From: Rugalucina vietnamica
Lineage: Eukaryota > Mollusca > Bivalvia > Lucinida > Lucinidae
Length of the DNA stretch: 64,000 nucleotides
NCBI GenBank assembly: GCA_964017185.1
Contig: OZ024876.1
Location: 31,149,778 to 31,213,777 of the forward strand
Direction of reading: 5' to 3'
How positions within the stretch are numbered: the first letter of the stretch is position 1; each line of letters opens with the position of its first letter. Below, piece after piece: positions 32,701-41,422 of the stretch. A program made the translations under genes and the position numbers. Below the pieces are notes generated by a model. The model made no database searches. It saw nothing but the letters and a program-made list of their open reading frames with translations, and had not been told where the DNA came from.

Positions 32701-34762
32701 GATAATACAGTAGCATAATGAATTGTGGTCTGTTGTGAGTTATGAAACGGTTAACATCTGTAAAACTGCAGTTAACTATCCCGTTTCTCGTGATATTTAT
32801 ATTGTAAATCATAATGTCCAAGTTACAAAATAGTATACCATCATGGCCCATGCTAATTGTGTATACAATTTATGATCATTTCCTATCTATGGTGCTAAAG
32901 CCAGGAACGACAGCTATCATGAAATGACATTTTTGACTCAGTAAAACCTCAACGAGGGTGCTATCTCCTTGACGAGGCACCTAGCTCCATGTCGAGAGGA
33001 CTAGCTCGGACGATAATTTAGTCAATATCCTCCCAAAACAATGTTTCCACCGGATTATTTTGCTTTTATATGGTTTCAGGTGCTTAGTTCTATCAGGGAT
33101 GATGTTTCGTGCGATTGGAAGGATATATATTTGACGAAAAATGAAAAAATAGTGGTCCCAAATCTTCGTGTTGACATATTTTTATTTCGTGTCTTCAACG
33201 CTCTTTTACAATCATATTCGCACCGTGCATATTCCAAGGACCAATCCTATCAGCGAGTGGAGCTAAATCATATCTACACAGTCTACCATTGCCGGATTTT
33301 GCAGCAGACAGCTTATAAAGAAATAAATATTGATAAAATGTTTCGAGACATACCTTTGTTTACTTTTTTCTGTCGAGAGGACTAGCTCGTGAGTTCCCGG
33401 ATGTGTCGAGGGAACAAAATCTCGTTGACTCTTTATGGAGCTAGTTCCCCTGATTACCACCCGTGTTTTCAACATGATAGTCAATAAAGACTAGTTTTAT
33501 CCAAACAGAGCCAAATATACACGTATAAAGCGATGGTTAGAAAATGAATCTGAACCGATATTCAATTTCTGATTTCTCAGAATACCCTCACTGATCACAA
33601 AGGACCATCTGCACTATGGATGTTACACTTAATTTCGAATTGGCACTCATAGTCTGATATCTGCCTTTGTTGTCCTATATTTTGCTAATGTTCAACATCT
33701 CTAAACATTGGTTTCAGTCGCTATGAGAATTGAAAAAAGAGCCAGGCGTATCAGCTGCCATCTACAGCCAACTTCGTGGGATACAGCTTCAAGTCATGTT
33801 AAATATGTAACTATTTTACAGATAACATTCCGCGGCGCCCAGCGGTGCCGAGAAAGCCCCCTGAGTATACGGAACAACCACCGCCCTACAGTTCGGAAAT
33901 GCCCGAGTCACATTACCGTCCAGTCACTGTTAACGCCAACTACTTCAACTACAACACGCGATACAGGACACCAGCTATGCAAAACTATCCACAAAATCAC
34001 GCTACAAATTCTGGAAATGTGAATGGAAGTCAAGCAAACCAGAATAATGCGGGAACCCGTACTCGGCGAACTGGGGTTTCGGGTTTACCGGGCAGCAATA
34101 ATCAACAATCAGATGCCCAATTGCCTGGGGCACCGATGCCCGAAAGGCCACCCACATACACCGAACAGTCGAACGCGGAACCAGCTGAGGCACAAAGGCG
34201 GAGGAGGTTTATTCAAACGCCACCACGTGGGCCTGTTGTGGTGGGAGGAAGTGATACTGCCCTTAGAACTGTTTCAGAACTCACAAGTTCTGAATCCTCT
34301 GCGATTGACGATGAACAATCAGACACGCGGCAGTCATCATTAACTACACAAACTATGTCACATAACGTATCTGGTGTTGTAATAAGTAGGAGAATGAATA
34401 TTGTGAATCAAAACACAACTAATGGGACGAGTGTGACTAATACGCAAAGTTCAGGGCCCAATGACGCAGTCATAATCGGACAGGAACAATCGCAAAGAGA
34501 CTTAAACGGATTGCAAAACGCACCGGCGCCGCAAACTCAACGAAGCACTGTGATTGGTCAGACGGGGCAGCGCGTGACGAGTAGCTTAGAAACAGCGGTA
34601 TCTCTGGCTAGAAACCGTCAAGCGGTGAGAACAGTAACTCCACACAGTAACCAAGTGACGCCACGCTCTTCGCAGCGCCACCAAGCGGTTTCTGTAAGAC
34701 CTAATTTAAGAACAACTTCTGAGGTTAATACTGCCGATATTGAAGAACTAGCATGTCTTTGA
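25319..34762 (+). CDS. Gene 1: CYYR1/Shisa-like single-pass membrane protein with PPxY tail (4 exons, 422 aa)
   Basis: Coding exons 25319-25394, 26055-26151, 30093-30247 and 33822-34762 join in frame (1269 nt, stop TGA) with GT-AG borders and intron phases 1, 2, 1. The product has a hydrophobic signal-like start (1-25), a short Cys-rich ectodomain (C31, C35, C45, C49, C50, C54, C55), a TM helix at about 63-87, then basic KTYRDKRAARVRQLR. A tail of about 310 residues, rich in N, Q, S, T and R, follows, with PPEY (122-125), PPPY (129-132) and PPTY (219-222). C-x3-CC...CC before one TM and cytosolic PPxY motifs are the hallmark of the STMC6 superfamily (Shisa, CYYR1, WBP1/VOPP1). Those proteins act as membrane adaptors, and PPxY binds WW domains of NEDD4-type ligases. 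By that analogy it would sit in ER, endosome or plasma membrane; this is inference. Seven ectodomain cysteines instead of six is a peculiarity. Gene 2 downstream is its paralogue. Confidence 0.85.
25511..25707 (-). mobile_element. MITE-A copy in gene 1 intron 1
   Basis: GGAAAACATGTCCATG start, ATAGATTGTGGGTACTCGGC, GAGGCGATTCTAAC centre, end GGGCAAGTTTTCGTAATG. It is internally shortened and points toward exon 2. Confidence 0.85.
25762..25830 (+). repeat. (TTTA)n microsatellite
   Basis: About 17 tandem TTTA units in gene 1 intron 1. Confidence 0.98.
26055..26151 (+). CDS. Gene 1 exon 2 (Cys-rich ectodomain)
   Basis: The acceptor CTATTTCAG ends at 26054; the donor GTAAGT begins at 26152. It encodes DPVTCAQVCEF, then TETCDYGCCTNECCPY. 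The CDYGCC and ECC spacing matches the CYYR1-type C-x3-CC...CC motif and aligns residue for residue (C45, C49, C50) with gene 2. Confidence 0.9.
26172..26459 (+). mobile_element. MITE-A copy, full length, 20 nt inside gene 1 intron 2
   Basis: Left terminus ATACGAAAACACGCCCATGC; right terminus, inverted, GGACATGTTTTCATGATG. The centre is a hairpin, GTTAGAACCGCCTCGG / CCGAGGCGGTTCTAAC. It is 288 bp and serves as the type copy for the family. No coding frame. Confidence 0.92.
28640..28775 (-). mobile_element. tRNA-derived SINE, minus strand
   Basis: On the minus strand: A-box-like GGGGTAGAGTACGGGACTCC, then B-box CCTGGGTTCGATACC, then core GAGCAAGACACATTCAG and AGTACTGGTTAACACC. The core corresponds to GGGCAAGACACATTACC and AGCACTGGTTAAACCC in the SINE at 44286, so both belong to one family. 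Confidence 0.85.
28920..29035 (-). repeat. Dispersed repeat C (ATGTCGGGACG family), minus
   Basis: On the minus strand it reads GGTCATGTCGGGACG, CTTCATTTTATGGGAC and GGATGTCATGACG..ATATAACCACCC. This is the order seen at 59300-59470 and 41120-41230. Confidence 0.7.
29717..29775 (+). repeat. Poly-T tract
   Basis: About 59 bases, almost entirely T. It creates spurious Lys- or Phe-rich open frames on both strands. Confidence 0.98.
29783..30074 (-). mobile_element. MITE-A copy, minus, ending 18 nt before gene 1 exon 3
   Basis: In order: GAAATATAATCCCTTAAAC, AAAACATAGATTG, GAGGCGGTTCTAAC, ACCCACAATCAATG, AACTGAAAATTTTC, end CATGTTTTTGTAATG. It is opposite in orientation to the copy at 26172 at the other end of the same intron. 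It includes A- and T-runs (29968-30005). Confidence 0.88.
30093..30247 (+). CDS. Gene 1 exon 3 (transmembrane exon)
   Basis: The acceptor TTTTTCTTGACAG precedes it; the donor is GAAG|GTATTT at 30248. It encodes VSTSVLIVAGIVGGLIVV and ALVVAIVICLV, one helix of about 25 residues with a GxxGG stretch, then the stop-transfer basic run KTYRDKRAARVRQLR. Confidence 0.92.
30345..30508 (+). repeat. Repeat Z, left part (gene 1 intron 3)
   Basis: AATAAAATCGAGATCC, AACAGTGAGCATATTAATGA, GGACCATACCGC, TTAAGCCTCTCCAGTGACCC and TAGATTTGGCAA match the units tandemly triplicated at 47050-47900. The right part continues at 33480 after later insertions. Confidence 0.8.
30509..31119 (+). repeat. Repeat Y copy (plus orientation)
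   Basis: GGGCAGCTTACTGAATCTG, ACCACTGCAGAAGATGAG, AAACCGGTTTAAGCCC followed by a C-run (30800-30814), GTTCCAAGGCGATACTTCTG, GAGTGGCCGCCTATTGG and CTTACGATATGTTTTCT all recur inverted at 52700-55175. Its 3' end is cut at 31119 by the foldback element. Confidence 0.85.
31147..31545 (-). CDS. Unrecognised ORF in left arm of the foldback element
   Basis: A 132-codon frame begins MFPPDYFAFIWFQ and includes IVVPNLRVDIFLFRVFNALL and a Tyr/Arg-rich middle. I do not recognise the family. The last third reads through the conserved arm motif GTCGAGAGGACTAGCTCG. The frame is duplicated in the right arm with few changes but a different, earlier stop. It may be non-coding sequence that happens to be open, or a small element-encoded protein. 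Confidence 0.3.
   Translation of the reverse strand: MFPPDYFAFIWFQGLSFIRDDVSCDWKDIYLTKNEKIVVPNLRVDIFLFRVFNALLQSYSHRAYSKDQSYQRVELNHIYTDYHCRILQQTAYKEINIDKMLRDIPLFTDFPSRGLARAFPDVSREQNLVDSF
33041..33385 (+). CDS. Unrecognised ORF in right arm of the foldback element
   Basis: A 114-codon mirror of the left-arm frame starts with the same MFPPDYFAFIWFQ and is almost identical until residue 108. A small indel (CTTTTTTCTG versus CTGATTTTCCG) changes frame and stops translation. With two nearly identical arms, conservation reflects recent copying rather than proven selection. Confidence 0.3.
   Translation: MFPPDYFAFIWFQVLSSIRDDVSCDWKDIYLTKNEKIVVPNLRVDIFLFRVFNALLQSYSHRAYSKDQSYQRVELNHIYTVYHCRILQQTAYKEINIDKMFRDIPLFTFFCRED
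33480..33640 (+). repeat. Repeat Z, right part (gene 1 intron 3)
   Basis: CGATGGTTAGAAAATGAATC, AACCGATATTCAATTTCTG, CTCAGAATACCCTC and AAAGGACCATCTGCACTATG match the right half of the units at 47050-47780. Confidence 0.8.
33822..34762 (+). CDS. Gene 1 exon 4 (PPxY cytoplasmic tail)
   Basis: The acceptor CTATTTTACAG ends at 33821. The frame is open for 313 codons to TGA at 34760-34762. It opens KPPEYTEQPPPYSSE, with a later ERPPTYTEQ, then a polar, presumably disordered tail. Overlapping frames on both strands are shadows. Confidence 0.93.
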
Positions 34763-34933
34763 AGTATTTGATCATTCACACAATTAAGCGAGGTGTGGGT
34801 GCCAGGGTGTTTACTATTTCCTCAAGTTAGTGAAGCGCTCTTTAATTGTTAATTCATTTAAGTGGCAGGACCACTGAAACTACGCGTATTGTTGTTGTGT
34901 TTAATTTGTTAAATGTAACGTTAATGAATCTAG

Positions 34934-34939
34934 AATAAA
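34934..34939 (+). promoter_or_regulatory. AATAAA polyadenylation signal of gene 1
   Basis: AATAAA lies about 170 nt after the stop codon and is followed by a GT/T-rich stretch (TTTGTTTTGTACATGTATGTG), the expected downstream element. Confidence 0.75.
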
Positions 34940-35107
34940 ATTTGTTTTGTACATGTATGTGTATCACGGTGGTGTGTTGATTTTAGACCCCTGCACTACG
35001 CTTTACCTCATTTGCGAATTTAATTGATCTAGAATTCCACAACCGCTACTTTAAGATTCAAAGATTCGAGGTTTATTTCTAGTGGTATACAAAATTACAT
35101 TTTAGAT

Positions 35108-35262
35108 CTAAAAAACATAGATTGTGGGTACTAGTTAGAACCGCATCGGCGAGGCGGTTTTAACGTGTACCCACAATTAATCGTTTAAGCAAAAATATTA
35201 AAAATATCAAACATTTTCCAATGAAATGTTCAATTTCTACAGCTGAAAAAATCTCAACAAAC
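35108..35262 (-). mobile_element. MITE-A copy, truncated
   Basis: AAACATAGATTGTGGGTACT, GAGGCGGTTTTAAC, ACCCACAATTAAT, CTACAGCTGAAAAAATCTC. Both termini are missing. Confidence 0.8.
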
Positions 35263-35856
35263 AAGTTATGCATATCTGCAGAATAAAGTAGCAATTATCA
35301 TTAACTTTTTTTCTAATGTACACTGTTCATTTCTGGACAAGAACCTGGCACAATTGATTTGCATGTTGTTCACGTGCATCAAGCACGTGTATTGAAATCT
35401 GCACTAACGGATCACCTTTTGCTTATGTGCGAGCGTTAGTATGTGTGGGAAAAAGTAATTATGTGGAAAATAAACATGCGAGTAGTGAGCTTTGGTACAA
35501 CACGTTCAGAGTAGCGTATTGAAATTCACAACGTATATGTGAAAAAAATGCCAGAACTAAAACTGAAGAATCCTGACACTGTCGTTGCACTGTTGTGGCA
35601 AAGTTTGTTTTCCGAAGGTCATTTTTTAAATCTCGTAAATATCCAAACTGCGACCACGTATGTGTAAAAGTCGCTTGAGTGACAACATCGTAAATAACCC
35701 CTGAATAACTATACACTGTCATTATATCTGGAAACGATCTCAAATAGTCTGTTCGAGAATAGTCTATTGATTCCATTAACTGAAGGATACCTGATATTTA
35801 GTGGAGATGTAATGGACCGTGCGGTGCACGCGCCGTATGACATCACACATAATTAA

Positions 35857-37118
35857 CTAGGTCAAACTCACAAACATCTTGGGCTTTTCTTTTCGAAGCG
35901 TTTGGATTGGCAGTCTCATATTGAATACATACAAGAAAAAGCTTGGGCACGCATGAATCTCTTACGAAGTTTAAAATTTACACTCGATAGAAAATCGCTA
36001 CAGCAAATATACTTTACTTTCATTCGACCCGTCCTAGAATACGCAGATGTAGTATGGGACAACTGTACTGAACAACAGAGCGAACTTGAAAAGATCCAAC
36101 GTGAAGCTGGTCGGATTGTCACTGGTACGACCAAGTTTGTCGGAATTGAGGAACTAGATGCAGAGCTAGGAGGCTTAAGCTCTCAGAACGAAGAAACTTA
36201 CATAAGTTATATCAGTTTTTTTTAAAATGGAGAATGGTCTTTCTCCTATGTATCTGACAAATTTAATTCCTCCTCGTGTTGGCGAAAGAACAAATTACCC
36301 ACTTCGTAATTCCGACCACTATGTAACAATGAGAACAAATAGCAGGTCCTACAGTAGCTCATTTCTACCATCAACTATAATTGCATGGAATAACCTCCCT
36401 GTCACGATAAAGTCTGCCACAACATTGCATCATTTAAACATATGCTTGTACAAAATAACACCAGAAATAGAGGATCTTACACGAGTGGTCATTTCATATG
36501 AAATTTATTAAACGAGCCTTCGGCGAGTTTAATAAATTTCATATGAAATGACCACGAGTGTAAGATTCGTTTTATCATATGACTTTTAAAATAGGATTTC
36601 ATCGCCTTCGAAGTGGACATATTTTCAATGAAAATTTACATTGTTGTTACGGACGTCGCCAATGACGTTACGTATTCCCGCAAAAGTGTTACTACACGTG
36701 TGGTCATACGATTTTTATGACATGACGTTATCCATTGGAAAACAGCGACGTCATATGATAATTCCTGATATTACTTTGAAGGTGAAAGAATGTTGCAAAT
36801 TCTTCACACGCGTCTTCGAACTGAATGCAGTTCATTAAATGAACAGTTATTCCGTCGAAACCTAGTACCATCTCCGAATTGTTTATGTGGAGAAATAAAA
36901 GACAATCGCCATTTTTTGTTGATCTGTCCTACATACAATACAGTATATTTCGTCAGGATATGCTTAATTTAATTCAGTCAACAATCCCACAAAATATACC
37001 TATTAACACAACCCTTCTGCTCTTTGGCGATCAGGCAACTCTTTCAATGCAGGAAAACAGTTTTGTTTTCGCTGAAGTTCAAAAACACATCAAACTTACA
37101 AAAAGATTTGCTTCATAA
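35857..37118 (+). pseudogene. Non-LTR retrotransposon reverse transcriptase, C-terminal relic
   Basis: The frame opens THKHLGLFFSKRLDWQSHI and continues to IRPVLEYADVVWDNC, EKIQREAGRIVTG and, after one frameshift near 36225, MENGLSPMYLTNLIPP and FLPSTIIAWNNLP. It then breaks at a palindromic insertion (36474-36780) and resumes LQILHTRLRTECSSLNEQLF, PSPNCLCG, HFLLICPTY, ending near 37118. This is the post-palm thumb and C-terminal part of Jockey/CR1-like LINE reverse transcriptases, which I recognise from motif order. The palm with its catalytic Asp motif is absent (5' truncation), and frameshifts plus an insertion make it dead. Confidence 0.88.
36474..36780. mobile_element. Palindromic MITE inserted in the LINE relic
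   Basis: A very strong hairpin at 36474-36566: arms of about 43 bp (ATCTTACACGAGTGGTCATT; CATATGAAATTTATTAAACG) close on a CCTTCGG loop. It is followed by TTTTATCATATGAC, with GTCATATGATAATTCC near the other end. It interrupts the reading frame of the LINE relic. Confidence 0.8.
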
Positions 37119-37210
37119 TCGTGTATACATGCAAATTTAATTTCACTGTTTCGATTTAGAATCATCTGTGATGTATGTATGACTTGACAATGCAAACTGT
37201 AGCTTGACGT

Positions 37211-37277
<67 letters not shown>
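37211..37277 (+). repeat. (CT)n microsatellite
   Basis: About 33 CT units, beside the 3' end of the LINE relic. It causes the Arg-Glu and Ser-Leu repeat frames on the two strands. Confidence 0.98.
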
Positions 37278-37278
<1 letters not shown>

Positions 37279-37729
37279 ATATTTAAATCATTTTTGCACT
37301 TTATCCCTTTATTGATTAGACTAATTAATTTCATTGTACATGGAAATATTATATATGCCAGTCACGCATGCTCCTATCTAGTCACAGGAGATGATTTGCA
37401 TAAGCGGAATGCTTGTTTTCAAATCCTGTTATGTAACTACAACAAATTTTGTTTGTACAGTTCTTGAAATCAGTGTAAATAAATATTGTTTAAACCAACT
37501 AGGTCAATGAAATTGGTATTACCGTGTCTACAAAATCTGACGATCAAATTAATTCTATTATATGTTCTATTAGATTTTTGCAAACAGCATGTTGTAAAAG
37601 TGGTTAGAGGTACCAGGGGGCTAAAATGAATAAAGATGCAACACATACATACAAAGTCATGGGAATATAACCAGGTTACCCAGGGTTTCAATATAACAAT
37701 AAGTTAGAGTTAAAGTAGTGGGTAGAAAA

Positions 37730-37930
37730 ATGAGCAAATACAGCAACAAGAATTCGACTCGCTGTTTTTACTTTTTTTTCTACGAGGTTTCAAACTGACT
37801 TGCAGTAGGACACAACAAAAAATGACAGATCCGTTCTGTAACTTCCAATGTCAGAAAGTCACGGAAATTATATTTAATGTTATGAATTATGAACACTTGA
37901 AAAGGAAAGTAAAAAGTCGTAATACAACAT
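37730..37930. repeat. Dispersed repeat (relative of 20530-20765)
   Basis: It shares CTGTTTTTACTTTTTTTTC, TACGAGGT, AGTAGGACACAACA and GAAAGTAAAAAGTCGTAA with the earlier copy. Confidence 0.6.
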
Positions 37931-40055
37931 TAGCTATTTTCTGACAATATAATGTAAAGCTACTTTTAACAACTATAAATAGGCTGACACACATGGATAA
38001 CACATATTCCGAATAAAACACATTTCAAAGATTCCTGCGATCTCATGAAATTATTTTCTACATTTTTAAAAATTACATGCATGATGCCGAAAACGGCCAG
38101 TCGTAGAACCGAAGGATACCGTAGTATGAGGAGCTAATATCTAGTGTCTTGCTCAAATACATTGAAATGTCAGTATACAAAAACGGAAACGCATTTTATG
38201 GAGATTCTAAATGTCACATTATCGTCAAAATGACCGTGAAATCATTTGCATGCTGCTTGATTGTTGTCACATGACTCACCAGAAACCGCATTCAACACAA
38301 ACGATTTTTATAGGTGCGACTTTTTTTTCCTTTTTTTTTTACTCCTATAGTTGGCCGTCACTGCTTATCGTTTACATCAGCATCAACAAAATAAATATCG
38401 AAAAATGAGCAACTGACGTCACTTTAGTCTTCGATTTAGGGCAGTCACATGATAGCGTTTTACATTTGAAGGGTCTTAGCACACGTTTTTAAAGGGAAAC
38501 ATTACTATTTAATTCCTGCATATGATTTTCATGAAGCTTCCTATGCTTCAAGATAATTGTATCCTTGGACGTAAATCGAAATAAAAGTGGGGAGTCACCG
38601 GCCTCGTTTCCATAGTATCAGAACTTTTTGGATGTTTCTCGTGCATTTCAGAAAACCGCACTCTTACCGGACATGTGTTTTAATATACATGTTATTACTG
38701 CAAAAGACAACTTAAACACACGATGAGTGTTATTTGCTTACATTTTGATACTATTTGCTCTTAAACTGAGGAGATTACATGCAAAATTAACTTTCCCGCC
38801 ATCTTTTCAAACCTGGAAAAGGTACATATTTTTTGCGATATCCCCTAAACTACGCATATGATTTTGATTTAATTACACCAACAGAGAGGAAACGTGGTAA
38901 CCATTTAAAGGTTCAAATTAAAAGTGGGGGTCACCGGGTTGCGTTGGAAGATATAGAGAAAAAACGTTCAATATTCCCTCTTTTTTCGTTTTAACGCCAA
39001 ATGTTGCACTGACGTCGCGTATATTTATGCGACGTCATCAACATCGATATATAAACGTTTTCACATATAATTAACCTTACACACGACTTTGGGTATATCA
39101 TTTGCCACAGAACTTCTTTTAAAATAAAAATGAACAATACGTATATCCGCTTTAGGACTTAATTATGCAGAAACAAACATAATAAAGTTCTACAGCTTGC
39201 AACGTCATTGAGAAATCAAAACAAAACGACGTTAAAAACTACGCGTAACCTGCACATACTAAACGCCGACGTTGCGCAAACAGTGTGCTCATAAACAATA
39301 GTAATGTTTACCCTGAAAGCCTCATTGACTTCAAAAGTACTGTTGTTTGACGTAAAATGGTCAGATAAAAGCTTGATGCAAAGACAAACTTGTTTCATGA
39401 CACACAACAAGCCACTTTTGAATGTATCACAGTAAAAGATATTCTTATATTTTATTATGTGCAAAGACATGTTTATTTTAAACCAATCTGTAAAGAATGG
39501 GTCGGTGTATTTTTTAAATTGTCTATATGTATGTAGCTCTATATGATATGTCGACATGAGACTTAAATAAGTTATTAAATAAACTATTAAATATAAACTT
39601 GCGTTAACTTGCTGACTTTGCCAAAAGTTAGAAGCTTACCACTTTCGCAACTTAAAATGCACCCAGATACGTAATAGTTACTTTGAAATGCAAAATGCCC
39701 TCTATATTTGTTACTTGTATGAGTTCCCCAAAATGAAAGCTCCCGACATGGCCACAGTCGTTGACTAGGACGTAAAGTAACAAAACAAACAAAATTTGAA
39801 ACACGTGCATTTTTATAACATGATGACATCATGTTATAGTTTTTCTGGTTATGCGTTGTCTCCTGGTATACTAGTACATGTATTTATTTTGCCTATTTGT
39901 AATTATAATATTATGCTTTGCTTACAATGCTTTGATTACATGGGTTAAGACATCTGATAGTCCAATTAATCAAATTGAAATAATAAAGTAGACTATGGAT
40001 TCACATACATGTAAACAAAACGTTGATTAAAAGAAGGTTCAATTAATCTTAATTG
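37931..40055. other. Intergenic stretch without recognised genes
   Basis: A+T-rich. At 39735-39785 a minus-strand match to dispersed repeat C (GGCCATGTCGGGAGC) is visible. The 113-codon minus frame at 39216-39557 has no recognisable domain and unremarkable composition. TGACGTCA-like sites occur near 38415 and 39010-39040. Confidence 0.45.
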
Positions 40056-40059
40056 AGTC

Positions 40060-40292
40060 ATCGCGTGAGAAAACCAACAATTTGGGTTTCCGACCAGGAC
40101 CGACACAGTCTGGCCTGTACTGTAACAGAAGAACGCTAGAAGCTTGAAACTTTGGATACAAGAGGCAGATGAATCGATACTATCCGTGTAGCGAAAACAA
40201 AGGCGCTGATCAGCTGTGCAGTTACTGCACAGCTGATCTGCGCCTTTGTTTTCGCATATGCAAATTGTTGGTTTTCTGATGCGGTGGTTCAA
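40060..40292 (+). mobile_element. MITE-B copy, full length
   Basis: GTCATCGCGTGAGAAAACC start; CCGACCAGGACCGACACAG; the palindrome GATCAGCTGTGCAG-TTA-CTGCACAGCTGATC nested in CAAAGGCGC arms; end GTTGGTTTTCTGATGCGG. Confidence 0.92.
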
Positions 40293-40559
40293 TTGTTTTA
40301 GTTCATATTGGCTCTAAACATTAATAATGGTCAAATAATTGTTTGTTTCAATCCAGACTATCGTATTTTACATCACAATAGGTTGTATAAGCCATCAGTA
40401 TAGTACAAATGGAATACAATGCGTACGGAACGCATGCAAAAATATGGCATGTCTTCATGTTGTTTGAGTACTATTTTAGTACATATATAAAAAGGTTAGA
40501 AATAAATTGTATAATTTTCATTCTGTATACAACTGTCTAGTGTCCAAAGATGTTGACCC

Positions 40560-40700
40560 CACCCCCAGATTTGGTTGGTTGATTTGGGATTTAACGTCCC
40601 ACGAACAGGAAGGTCATATGGAGACGGGACCTCGGTTTATAGTCTCTTTCGACAGACTGGAGAAGCCCGACCCCCGGATTTGTATGCAGAATCACCACAA
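40560..40700 (+). repeat. Dispersed repeat (TTTAACGTCCCACGA type)
   Basis: GGGATTTAACGTCCCACGAA, AGGTCATATGGAGACGGGAC and AGAAGCCCGACCCCCGG are the conserved blocks of a repeat I associate with bivalve genomes. The two open frames over it are not convincing as genes. Confidence 0.5.
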
Positions 40701-40804
40701 TTGTCACCTAAAGACGCACAAATTGTTACTGACGGTTACAACCAATGTCTCAATTTATGTGAAATCATATTGAAAGCACGCTACTGAAGCAATATCTCAT
40801 AAAA

Positions 40805-41100
40805 TCGGAACGCGCATGTAGCTTACACTGACGTGCCTAAAACATGCACCAAACGTGTTCAGAGCGTATTTAACGCGCCTGTAACGCGAGTGGAACTTAT
40901 TCGAAACCTATAAGACACACGCCCAAGACACGCCGAGCTTCTAGAAAATGTTTAAGCATGTTTAAAAAAGTTTTGAGCCCAAACGAGCCTGGAGCGCGCA
41001 CTGACCATTAGCGACGTTCATCAGCGTACACTAAGCGTACACCAAGCGTATAAAACGCGCATTTAGCGCGTTTCTAACGTGCCTTCGACGTGCTCCAGAT
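40805..41100. repeat. ACGCGC/GCGTAC-rich quasi-periodic region
   Basis: Short motifs AACGCGC, ACGTGCC, AGCGTACAC and AAGCGTATAAAACGCGC recur irregularly about every 10-20 bases, unlike surrounding DNA. This resembles subterminal transposase-binding arrays of a DNA transposon. Confidence 0.5.
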
Positions 41101-41119
41101 GTTTGGCTTACACGCTAAT

Positions 41120-41250
41120 GTGTGACTGCTATTTAAGGTCATGTTGGGACGTTGCCTCCATTTCATGGAACTGCTACCCAACAATTCGATACCATGATAT
41201 CCGAAATGTGCCTGAAAATATAACCACCGAAGTAAACAGACAAGGCTTAT
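41120..41250 (+). repeat. Dispersed repeat C copy
   Basis: GGTCATGTTGGGACGTTGCC, TCCATTTCATGGAACTGCTA, CCCAACAATTCGA and AAATATAACCACCGAAGTAA follow the same order as 59300-59470. Confidence 0.65.
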
Positions 41251-41349
41251 GCGTTCATGTGGAATGATTTTTGTGACCCCAGTGTTAATCATCCAGCGTC
41301 ACAAAAATATCAACGGAATTTTTATATGACGTATATCTGTATACTTAAG

Positions 41350-41422
41350 ATGGAACCAATGTACCAAAAATTAATTAACTCGGATATTGTTGTTTTAATG
41401 TCTTATTTAATTGTCACATGCT
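41350..41422 (+). CDS. Gene 2 exon 1, candidate signal exon
   Basis: ATG at 41350, 24 codons plus one base, perfect donor T|GTAAGT at 41423. The encoded end SDIVVLMSYLIVTC is hydrophobic and signal-like. It ends phase 1, as needed for exon 2 (CC ACT ATG), and puts the CDxGCC cysteines at the same residue numbers as in gene 1. Upstream in-frame ATGs exist (41257). The 14-kb intron it implies makes it uncertain. Confidence 0.45.

Larger units (their letters stand above)
31120..33465. mobile_element. 2.35-kb foldback element, about 500-bp inverted arms, TTTTC target duplication
   Basis: Ends CACGGGTGGTAATCAGGGGA and its inverse. TTTTC lies outside each end (31115-31119, 33466-33470). The arms cover about 31120-31630 and 32935-33465 and are nearly identical. 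Each contains GTCGAGAGGACTAGCTCG-type subrepeats and a mirrored open frame (see next two entries). The interior holds a second, diverged palindrome (31670-31940, with TTAGCCAGCTGATC and its inverse) and a tandem repeat of about 30 bp at 31990-32160 (six units of AATCGCTAATCAGTAAAA). It sits in gene 1 intron 3. No transposase domain is recognised. Confidence 0.92.

Noticed and set aside
33708-34022. 104-codon frame overlapping gene 1 exon 4
   Set aside because: Different phase from the PPxY frame, crosses the acceptor at 33821; a shadow.
37143-37467. Arg-Glu and Ser-Leu repeat frames
   Set aside because: Direct translation of the (CT)n microsatellite.
39216-39557. 113-codon minus-strand frame
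   Set aside because: No recognisable domain, no neighbouring exons; left as unannotated.
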